Shown one piece after another: positions 57,640 to 64,000 of a stretch of 64,000 nucleotides of DNA. The position numbers were made by a program, and so were the translations under genes. Below the pieces are notes generated by a model. That model saw only the letters and a program-made list of their open reading frames with translations. It made no database searches and was not told the origin of the DNA. The stretch comes from Candidatus Raymondbacteria bacterium RIFOXYA2_FULL_49_16. Lineage in GTDB: Bacteria; Fibrobacterota; OXYB2-FULL-49-7; XYB2-FULL-49-35. How positions within the stretch are numbered: position 1 is the first letter of the stretch; each line of letters begins with the position of its first letter. The stretch is taken from contig MFYT01000064.1 of assembly GCA_001789205.1 (NCBI GenBank), positions 1 to 64,000 on the forward strand, written 5' to 3'.

Positions 57640-58974
57640 ATGACATCATCCATCCCCGACCTCGAAGCGCAACTGAACGATTTTGACCCTCAGAAAAGAA
57701 AACAGGCCCTGCAAAGCCTTGCAGTATTGGCTGAGCAAAAAGAAATAATTCTTCCCCCGTGTGGCGATGAGATAAACCTCCATTGTCATACTTTTTTTTC
57801 ATTCAACACATACGGTTATTCTCCCTCTGCAATCGCCTGGCTCTCGCGCAAACGCGGCCTTGTCATTGCCGCGACCATTGATTTTGACAACATGGACGGC
57901 GCGGCAGAATATCTGGAAGCTGCCGCGCTCCTGGGTCTACGCGCATGCACGGGCATTGAAACGCGCGTCTTTGTCCCCGAATACGAGACAAAGGTGATCA
58001 ATTCTCCGGGCGAACCGGGCGTGGCCTACCATATTGGCATTGGATTTACCCCGGGAAAACTCCCTGCTGCCGCAATTGAATCCCTTGCCCGGCTGCGCGC
58101 CATGGCAGGCAAACGGAACCTGGGCCTGCTCGCAAAGGTCAATGCATTCCTCTCCCCTGTTGTTTTGGACTATGAAAAAGAAGTGCTGCCACTCACTCCC
58201 TCGGGAAACGCCACTGAACGCCACATCTGTATTGCTTACGCGAAAAAAGCGGCAGCATATTTCAACAATGACATGGAGGCCCTAGGAATATTCTGGTCTG
58301 GAAAACTGGGCGAAGACGCGTCAAAACTCGACCTGCCACATGGTGCAAAACTTCAGGGAAAAATACGCGCAAAAACCATGAAAAAAGGCGGCGTAGGGTA
58401 TGTGCAACCGGAACGGGACGCGTTTCCCCTGCTCAGGGATGCAAACAGTTTTATTCTCGCTTCAGGCGCCCTTCCCGTGCATTGCTGGCTCGATGGTCAG
58501 TCTGACGGCGAACGCGAGCTGGAGCAGCTTCTTACCGTGTCACGGGATGCGGGCACAGCCGCTTTCAGCGTCATACCCGATAGCGCGTATACCGCAGGCG
58601 ACCGCACGTTGAAAATCAAGAATCTGTATAGCGCCGTTGCCTTGGCCGACGCTCTGGGACTTCCGGTGATGGCTGGTACGGAAATGAACACCGCAGGCCA
58701 AAAATTCGTGGACGATTTCCAATCTCCCGAGCTTCAGCCCCTGCATCATATCTTTCTGAAAAGCGCGTTCATCCTCTATGGCCACGCAACCCTGTCGCGG
58801 TTGCTGGGTATGGGGTATGGCAGCGCGTGGGCCGCTGCCCATTTCACGGAAACCGGTAAAAAAAACGATTTTTTCAGGAGTGTTGGGGAAAAACTGTCAC
58901 CAGAGCAGGAAAAACTTCTCGCAAACCTTGATTCTTCAGCAACTCCGGCAAATATTTTACAGCGCCTCGGATAA
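57640..58974 (+). CDS. PHP-domain metal-dependent phosphoesterase-like protein
   Basis: The 444-residue protein has a PHP-type start to its barrel, EINLHCHTFFSFNTYGYSPS, with the metal-binding HxH, then IAATIDFDNMDGAAEYLEAA, ACTGIETRVFVPEY with the conserved Glu, and a late region (SGALPVHCWLDGQSDGEREL) that could hold another metal ligand. PHP proteins hydrolyse phosphoesters or act in polymerase proofreading; no polymerase domain is attached here. The substrate is unknown. There is no ribosome binding site. Its 3' end overlaps the convergent gene by 18 nt. Confidence 0.8.
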   Translation: MTSSIPDLEAQLNDFDPQKRKQALQSLAVLAEQKEIILPPCGDEINLHCHTFFSFNTYGYSPSAIAWLSRKRGLVIAATIDFDNMDGAAEYLEAAALLGLRACTGIETRVFVPEYETKVINSPGEPGVAYHIGIGFTPGKLPAAAIESLARLRAMAGKRNLGLLAKVNAFLSPVVLDYEKEVLPLTPSGNATERHICIAYAKKAAAYFNNDMEALGIFWSGKLGEDASKLDLPHGAKLQGKIRAKTMKKGGVGYVQPERDAFPLLRDANSFILASGALPVHCWLDGQSDGERELEQLLTVSRDAGTAAFSVIPDSAYTAGDRTLKIKNLYSAVALADALGLPVMAGTEMNTAGQKFVDDFQSPELQPLHHIFLKSAFILYGHATLSRLLGMGYGSAWAAAHFTETGKKNDFFRSVGEKLSPEQEKLLANLDSSATPANILQRLG

Positions 58975-59925
58975 CCCTTCAAAGACAATGTCATTGCCCT
59001 GCCAGGCATAGAACACCCCGCAAACATTGTAGTGCGATAACGCGTTCGCGTTGTCTGGGATCATAACGTGAGGAAGAACCATGATAAGTGGCAGAGGACG
59101 GCACAGGCGCGCTTTGAGCAGCAGCAGCCGACCCAAAGACGCGGTCAATACGGTAAAATCAGGGGACAAGACCAACGCAACAAGATAGCGCACTTCACCA
59201 GACTGGTCAATCGCGTAGAGCAGGTTTCCGGCAGCAGGCCGCACTGTATATGCCCTGGCTGCAAAATGGGCCGCAAGGGAGTGCGCAACGATCAGGCGGT
59301 CACATGCCTGGCCAAGGCCTTCAGAAACAATGGCATCCGGATCCGCGGACACAAGGATCGTCTCAGAGTCTCTGACAGGCCGCATATCGGGCAGCAGCGC
59401 CAGCGTCTTGATGCGCTCAACTTCGCGGACAAACTGGCCAATCTGCCGTATAAAATGTTCGCTTGTAATTTCAGCCGCGACAAGAACAGGCGATGTCCCG
59501 TTTTCTTCCGTAATAATGGCCCTGGCGCCAAGAAAATGGGTAAAAAAAAGCGACTTGCCGATAGTCTCGCGGCCGCCCCCCATTTTTCCCCGATGCACAA
59601 CCGCAATGATCTTTCCCTGGCGCGTAAAAGCGCCGCCCACGGCCCGGTTGGCGCCCTGCGCAGGGACATTGATCTCGCAGGCAATTGAGACTGTGCTATT
59701 AGGTCGCGGCTTTTCGAGTCCAAAGGCATTCACAAACCGTGTTTCTGATGTGATACATGAATACCAGAACTTCTGTTTCTCTGACCAGAAGACAGGCGCA
59801 TACACCTGTTTGTCGTCGAGGGGGAGCTTTGCCTTAATGCGCTCATCAGCGTTCGCACGCAACATGCGGGCAAATTTGCGCTGGGCATTGGCTATTTCTT
59901 TGGGATCTGAAAGGGCCTGGATCAT
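58957..59925 (-). CDS. hypothetical protein
   Basis: The 322-residue protein has no signal peptide or membrane segment. It contains a conserved-looking glycine-rich stretch (FTRQGKIIAVVHRGKMGGGR, ETIGKSLFFTHFLGARAII) and a hydrophobic C-terminal beta/alpha region (LVALVLSPDFTVLTASLGRL, LPLIMVLPHVMIPDNANAL, GVFYAWQGNDIVFEGL). I do not recognise the family. It overlaps the PHP gene tail to tail and follows ahcY on the same strand after a 182-bp gap rich in repeats. No ribosome binding site is evident. Confidence 0.7.
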   Translation of the reverse strand: MIQALSDPKEIANAQRKFARMLRANADERIKAKLPLDDKQVYAPVFWSEKQKFWYSCITSETRFVNAFGLEKPRPNSTVSIACEINVPAQGANRAVGGAFTRQGKIIAVVHRGKMGGGRETIGKSLFFTHFLGARAIITEENGTSPVLVAAEITSEHFIRQIGQFVREVERIKTLALLPDMRPVRDSETILVSADPDAIVSEGLGQACDRLIVAHSLAAHFAARAYTVRPAAGNLLYAIDQSGEVRYLVALVLSPDFTVLTASLGRLLLLKARLCRPLPLIMVLPHVMIPDNANALSHYNVCGVFYAWQGNDIVFEGLSEAL

Positions 59926-59940
59926 TGACTAGAAAATAGC

Positions 59941-60041
59941 CTGTATGGGTATCATTCAGCAAGGCAGGCAATATTATGAAAGACTGATTTCTGTACGGGC
60001 GTCATTCTGCAATGGAGGTAATCTTAAAATGAATGACGCCC
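59941..60041. repeat. imperfect 40-bp direct repeat with 11-bp hairpin
   Basis: A 40-bp unit starting CTGTATGGGTATCATTCAGC (59941) recurs as CTGTACGGGCGTCATTCTGC (59991) at roughly 78 percent identity. The second copy begins a perfect inverted repeat: GGGCGTCATTC (59997-60007) with GAATGACGCCC (60031-60041). It occupies the ahcY downstream gap and may act as terminator or processing site. Confidence 0.55.
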
Positions 60042-60107
60042 CTAAGTCTCGCAATACAGGCCTTAACAAATTGAATAACGCCCCCGCAGACCGATAGCAC
60101 CCGAAAA

Positions 60108-61505
60108 TCAATACCGGTAATGGTCCGCCTTATACGGCCCGTTCACTGGAACACCGATATACTCGGCCTGTTCCTTTGACAGCTTGGTGAGCTTTGCCCC
60201 AAGTTTGTCCAGGTGCAGCCGCGCCACTTCCTCGTCCAGGTGCTTGGGCAACCGGTAGACGCCGACCTCGCGCCTGTTGGTCCAGAGATCAATCTGGGCA
60301 AGGGTCTGGTTGGTGAAGCTGTTGCTCATGACAAAGCTGGGATGGCCGGTCGCACAGCCAAGATTGACCAAACGCCCTTCAGCAAGCAGGTAAATAGCAT
60401 GGCCGTCCGGAAAGACGTATTTATCTACCTGGGGCTTGATATTGATCTTTTTTATCCGCGGCCACTTGTTCAGACGGTCGACCTGTATTTCATTGTCAAA
60501 ATGGCCGATATTGCAGACAATTGCCTGGTCCTTCATCTTGGCCATGTGCTGGGCGGTAATGATGTCTTTGTTGCCCGTTGTGGTGACAATGATGTCCGCA
60601 AAGGGAAGCGCGTCCTCAATAGTGGTCACCTTATATCCGGCCATGCATGCCTGGAGCGCACAAATGGGGTCAATCTCTGTTACCCATACCTGCGCCTTCT
60701 GGCCAGCGAGCGAGTCAGCCGATCCCTTGCCCACATCGCCATATCCGCATACCAGCGCAATTTTCCCGGAGATCATGACGTCCATGGCGCGCATGATACC
60801 ATCGACCAGCGAATGGCGGCACCCGTATATATTGTCGAACTTACTCTTGGTGACCGAATCATTGACATTGATGGCCGGTACCAGCAATTCTCCCTTTTCC
60901 TGCATCTGGTAGAGCCGGTGTACGCCCGTAGTGGTCTCTTCGGACACACCTTTCCAGTCCTGCACCAGGCGATGCCAGACCTTTTTGTCTTTTTTATGTA
61001 TTTTTTTGAGTAAATTTTTGATGATCTGTTCCTCATGACTCGCTGACTTGGTGTTGACCCAGGTGCTGCCATTTTCGAGCTGGAAACCTTTGTGGACGAG
61101 AAGCGTGGCGTCTCCCCCATCATCAACAATAAGCTGCGGCCCCTTGCCATTTGGCCAAGTCAGCGCCTTGAAGGTGTAATCCCAGTATTCCTCCAATGAT
61201 TCGCCTTTGTAGGCAAACACGGGAATACTCCGCTTGGCAATGGCAGCGGCAGCGTGGTCCTGGGTTGAAAAGATATTGCAGGTACACCAGCGTACATTCG
61301 CACCTAATTCAGCGAGTGTTTCAATAAGCACCGCCGTCTGGATGGTCATGTGGAGACTTCCCATGATCCGCACGCCCTTCAAAGGTTTCTTGGGCCCGTA
61401 TTTGGCACGGGTAGCCATAAGACCAGGCATCTCTTTCTCAGCAATCTCTATTTCTTTGCGCCCCCATGCGGCCAGGGCAATATCTTTAATAATAAAATCT
61501 TTCAC
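60108..61505 (-). CDS. ahcY: adenosylhomocysteinase
   Basis: AhcY hydrolyses S-adenosylhomocysteine to adenosine and homocysteine, removing the product inhibitor of methyltransferases; the enzyme uses tightly bound NAD. Family motifs are present: [35 protein letters not shown], the NAD fold [49 protein letters not shown] and C-terminal [15 protein letters not shown]. The start is GTG at 61505 with GGAG 7 nt upstream. At 465 residues it is the long (insert-containing) form. It follows metK across a 59-bp gap filled with heptamer repeats, forming a methyl-cycle pair. Confidence 0.97.
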   Translation of the reverse strand: MKDFIIKDIALAAWGRKEIEIAEKEMPGLMATRAKYGPKKPLKGVRIMGSLHMTIQTAVLIETLAELGANVRWCTCNIFSTQDHAAAAIAKRSIPVFAYKGESLEEYWDYTFKALTWPNGKGPQLIVDDGGDATLLVHKGFQLENGSTWVNTKSASHEEQIIKNLLKKIHKKDKKVWHRLVQDWKGVSEETTTGVHRLYQMQEKGELLVPAINVNDSVTKSKFDNIYGCRHSLVDGIMRAMDVMISGKIALVCGYGDVGKGSADSLAGQKAQVWVTEIDPICALQACMAGYKVTTIEDALPFADIIVTTTGNKDIITAQHMAKMKDQAIVCNIGHFDNEIQVDRLNKWPRIKKINIKPQVDKYVFPDGHAIYLLAEGRLVNLGCATGHPSFVMSNSFTNQTLAQIDLWTNRREVGVYRLPKHLDEEVARLHLDKLGAKLTKLSKEQAEYIGVPVNGPYKADHYRY

Positions 61506-61521
61506 TCATGTCTCCTGTTTT

Positions 61522-61563
61522 AATTACGAACTAATAATTCGTAATTTGAAATTCGTAATTTTT
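61522..61563. repeat. array of six AT-rich heptamers
   Basis: Consecutive heptamers AATTACG, AACTAAT, AATTCGT, AATTTGA, AATTCGT, AATTTTT fill the metK-ahcY gap. The consensus AATTCGT is close to the AATTACGA-type arrays seen in cyanobacteria and other environmental genomes. Confidence 0.75.
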
Positions 61564-61564
61564 A

Positions 61565-62725
61565 TTAGGCCTTCAGTTCTTTTTTAACCGCATTCACCTT
61601 GTCCAGCTTTTCCCAGGTAAAATTGTCTCCCGTTCGTCCAAAGTGGCCATAGGCCGCTGTTTCGCAATAGCGCACCTTTTTAAGCTTCAGATGCGAGATG
61701 ATACCAGCGGGCTTAAGCGGAAAGACCTTGCGAACCACGGCGGACAGTTTCTCGTTTGAATACGCGCCAGTGCCAAAAGTATCCACTAATACGGAAACCG
61801 GGTCAGCAACGCCAATGGCATAGGCGAGTTGTATTTCGCACTTTTTGGCAGCGCCTGCCGCGACTAGGTTTTTGGCAATATACCGCGCCATGTAGGCTGC
61901 GCTGCGGTCGACCTTTGAGGGGTCTTTGCCTGAAAAAGCGCCGCCACCGTGGCGTGCCATGCCGCCATAGGTGTCCACGATGATTTTGCGGCCCGTGAGT
62001 CCGGTATCGCCATGCGGCCCGCCAATGACAAAGCGGCCCGTGGGATTAATGTAATATTTAGTTTTCGCGTCGAGATATTTGCCACATACGGGTTTAACCA
62101 GCTTTTTGATGATATCGTTACGGATACGCGCGTGCGATGCCTCAGGCGCGTGCTGGGTTGAAACAATGACCGAATCGATGCGTTTGGGCTTGCCGTCCAC
62201 ATACTCAACCGTTACCTGCGATTTAGCGTCGGGCCGGAGATAGGTAAGCTTCCTGCTCTTACGGAGACGGGCAAGCTGAAACACCAGTTTCTGGGCAAGC
62301 ATGATGGGAAGAGGCATGAGTTCTGGGGTCTCGTTGCAGGCATAGCCGAACATGAGGCCCTGGTCGCCCGCGCCCTGTTCCTTGAACAATCCCTGGCCAG
62401 CGGTAACGCCCTGTGAAATATCGGGCGACTGCTTGTGGAGCATGACCATGACCCCACACGCGTCAGCATCAAACCCCATGCCCGCCTGGGTATAGCCGAT
62501 CTTCCTGATTGTGGAACGCACAACTTCCTGGATGTCGACATAAGCGGTTGAAGTGACTTCGCCTGAAACAACGACCGTTCCTGTAGTAACCAGGGTTTCG
62601 CATGCGACCCGGGAGTTGGGGTCCTGTTGCAACATGCCATCGAGGATGGCGTCGGAAATCTGGTCAGCGACTTTGTCCGGATGACCTTCGGAAACCGATT
62701 CAGAGGTAAAAAGCACACGTTCCAT
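61565..62725 (-). CDS. metK: S-adenosylmethionine synthetase
   Basis: MetK makes S-adenosylmethionine from methionine and ATP. The 386-residue protein has [20 protein letters not shown] at the N-terminus, [40 protein letters not shown] and [20 protein letters not shown], all conserved signatures. AAGGAG precedes the ATG. The upstream spacer (62726-62787) is too short and shows no SAM riboswitch. It is the first gene of the metK-ahcY pair. Confidence 0.98.
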   Translation of the reverse strand: MERVLFTSESVSEGHPDKVADQISDAILDGMLQQDPNSRVACETLVTTGTVVVSGEVTSTAYVDIQEVVRSTIRKIGYTQAGMGFDADACGVMVMLHKQSPDISQGVTAGQGLFKEQGAGDQGLMFGYACNETPELMPLPIMLAQKLVFQLARLRKSRKLTYLRPDAKSQVTVEYVDGKPKRIDSVIVSTQHAPEASHARIRNDIIKKLVKPVCGKYLDAKTKYYINPTGRFVIGGPHGDTGLTGRKIIVDTYGGMARHGGGAFSGKDPSKVDRSAAYMARYIAKNLVAAGAAKKCEIQLAYAIGVADPVSVLVDTFGTGAYSNEKLSAVVRKVFPLKPAGIISHLKLKKVRYCETAAYGHFGRTGDNFTWEKLDKVNAVKKELKA

Positions 62726-62787
62726 ACAAACTCCTTAAAACTTAGGTGAATGATTGGCTCACAGAAGGCATAAAATACTATTTGCCA

Positions 62788-63951
62788 TCACGCTTTCACA
62801 AAACCTTTTACCCGGATGACCTCTTCGTAAATGATGCGCACCGGCACCCCTTTTTCAATGGCCAGTTGTCTGCACGACTCATATTCGGGTGTTATGCGCT
62901 CTTCACCAAAAAGATCAATGACTTTTACCTTCACCATACCCCATGCGGTGGCAACTACGCCTGATGATCGCGTCAGGCATATACGTTCCTTTTCAGAAAA
63001 TCGCAGGCCAATGGAACCGGTTTCTTCCAGAAGAATACGGGAAAGTTTCTCGCGTTCCGCGGGCTGACAGAGGACTGTGACCAATACTCCGGGCCGGCCT
63101 TTTTTCATGCCCACGCTAGTGGTAAAAGCGTCGAGTGCGCCGTTTTCCATGAGGCGCTCCATGGTCCTGCCAACAATTTCTCCCGTAGTATCGTCAAGAT
63201 TTGTCTGCATCTCAACTACCCGTAATCCATTGCCCGGCGCTCGGTCTCCCTTGAGTATCCTGAGCACATTGGCCTGACCTGGAATTTCGCGGCTGCCTGC
63301 TCCATAACCAATGGCCGAAATCGTATATTCTCCAAGTTCAGCCGCAGGCCTGCCAAGCGTTGTCGCGATTGCCGCGCCGGTTGGGGTCACCAATTCGGCC
63401 TCCACAGTACTCCTGCGTACAGGAAACCCTCTGGTTAATTCAGCAGTCGCGGGCGCAGGGATGGGCATGACCCCGTGGTCACATTTGATAGTGCCGGTCC
63501 CAAAGCAAAAAGGCGTAAGGAAAAATTCCTCCGCGCCTATAAGCGTATAGACCAGGGAAGCGCCCACTATATCGACAATGGAGTCCACTGCGCCCACTTC
63601 GTGAAAATGGACCTTTTCCACGGCAGTATTGTGCACCTTTGCCTCCGCTTCGGCAAGTCGCAGAAAAATCGCCCTGGCCCGTTCCTTGACAGCAACTGGA
63701 AGACCGCTGCGTAAAATAATATCATTGATATGGGAAAGATGGCGGTGCTGGTGCTGGTGCGGATAATCAACGGAAAAACGGGTGGCGGCAATACCGCCCC
63801 GGTCGACCTTCTCTACGGTTATTTCAAACTTCAGGTCCAATGTGGAGAGTTTTGACCTAAACTCCCGCTCATCAATGCCAAAATCAAGGGCGGCGGCGAC
63901 CGCCATGTCGCCGGAAATACCGCTCTGCATATCAAAGAGAATAAAGGACAT
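62788..63951 (-). CDS. larC: nickel-pincer cofactor biosynthesis protein LarC
   Basis: LarC inserts nickel into the pincer nucleotide cofactor used by lactate racemase LarA and related racemases. The 387-residue protein has the family start FILFDMQSGISGDMAVAAAL, a His-rich metal stretch (YPHQHQHRHLSHI), KVHFHEVGAVDSIVDIVG, PAPATAELTRG, ELVTPTGAAIATTLG and TNLDDTTGEIVGRTMERLME. It is one uninterrupted frame, unlike Lactobacillus plantarum larC, which is expressed by frameshifting. GGAG precedes the ATG at 63951. LarA, LarB and LarE are not in the window; they may lie beyond the right edge. Confidence 0.93.
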   Translation of the reverse strand: MSFILFDMQSGISGDMAVAAALDFGIDEREFRSKLSTLDLKFEITVEKVDRGGIAATRFSVDYPHQHQHRHLSHINDIILRSGLPVAVKERARAIFLRLAEAEAKVHNTAVEKVHFHEVGAVDSIVDIVGASLVYTLIGAEEFFLTPFCFGTGTIKCDHGVMPIPAPATAELTRGFPVRRSTVEAELVTPTGAAIATTLGRPAAELGEYTISAIGYGAGSREIPGQANVLRILKGDRAPGNGLRVVEMQTNLDDTTGEIVGRTMERLMENGALDAFTTSVGMKKGRPGVLVTVLCQPAEREKLSRILLEETGSIGLRFSEKERICLTRSSGVVATAWGMVKVKVIDLFGEERITPEYESCRQLAIEKGVPVRIIYEEVIRVKGFVKA

Positions 63952-64000
63952 GGGGACTCCGTTGTTAAGTATATTTAAAGTTATATATTGACAATAATAA

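Noticed and set aside
62726-62787. SAM riboswitch upstream of metK
   Set aside because: The spacer is 62 bp and shows none of the conserved SAM riboswitch helices.
62788-63951. Programmed frameshift in larC
   Set aside because: The gene is one intact 387-codon frame, so no frameshift is needed.

Overview
The window reads as one continuous bacterial chromosome segment, most likely from the Fibrobacterota (a motile Chitinivibrio/Chitinispirillum-type relative, because a flagellin gene is present). The taxonomic hint is inferred from two TIGR02147-type (DUF4423-like) genes, a family known mainly from Fibrobacter, and from nine large secreted proteins that end in the PNPFNP...GVY...KK tail typical of type IX (Por) secretion sorting domains. 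No prophage, insertion sequence or CRISPR array was seen.

Layout. 1-4.6 kb: a lipoprotein, a sorted secreted protein and a TIGR02147 gene translationally coupled to a lipoprotein. 4.8-6.8 kb: a PpiD/SurA-like periplasmic foldase and a tiny secreted peptide. 7-18.2 kb: a possible structured RNA and four large secreted proteins, the last two being tandem paralogues with swapped N-termini. 18.2-22.7 kb: a doubtful gene, a secreted phosphoesterase, truA and a Fic enzyme. 22.7-28.3 kb: the nfeD-nfeD-floA membrane operon, a peptidoglycan transglycosylase and recA with a candidate SOS box. 28.4-33.3 kb: two sorted secreted proteins (metallophosphatase; transglutaminase-like). 33.4-38.1 kb: tRNA-Ser - SRP RNA - dnaX - ybaB - recR - pgpA - cinA, whose first five members follow the Bacillus gene order. 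38.2-43.1 kb: flagellin and a motility/regulatory cluster (metalloenzyme, HEAT protein, FlgM-like protein, receiver-HATPase protein). 43.5-50.3 kb: a TIGR03790 protein, a UroD-like protein, an SGNH hydrolase and a fused multihaem cytochrome c / cytochrome b. 50.3-57.6 kb: accessory DNA with a VapBC-like pair, an AT-rich membrane protein with an overlapping small ORF, the second TIGR02147-lipoprotein pair, and a GT9 glycosyltransferase followed by small odd ORFs. 57.6-64 kb: a PHP protein, an unknown protein, ahcY, metK and larC.

How they fit together. The dominant theme is the cell surface: nine sorted cargo proteins, three lipoproteins, a foldase, a flotillin/NfeD module and a flagellin. The methyl-cycle genes metK and ahcY, the recombination genes (recA, recR, dnaX) and tRNA/SRP genes are housekeeping.

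Most interesting observations: an A9 run in dnaX placed so that slippage would yield a gamma-like short form; islands of heptanucleotide repeats of at least four sequence families, two of them inside the sorting domains of secreted proteins; two TIGR02147-lipoprotein gene pairs joined by ATGA overlaps; a sigma-28 promoter and CsrA-like hairpin in the flagellin leader; a multihaem cytochrome whose signal peptide and first haem motif lie upstream of any normal start codon, behind a good ribosome binding site and an ATC codon; and a GT9 glycosyltransferase with an in-frame coiled-coil extension carrying its own ribosome binding site. All functional statements rest on reading the sequence and family knowledge; no search was run.
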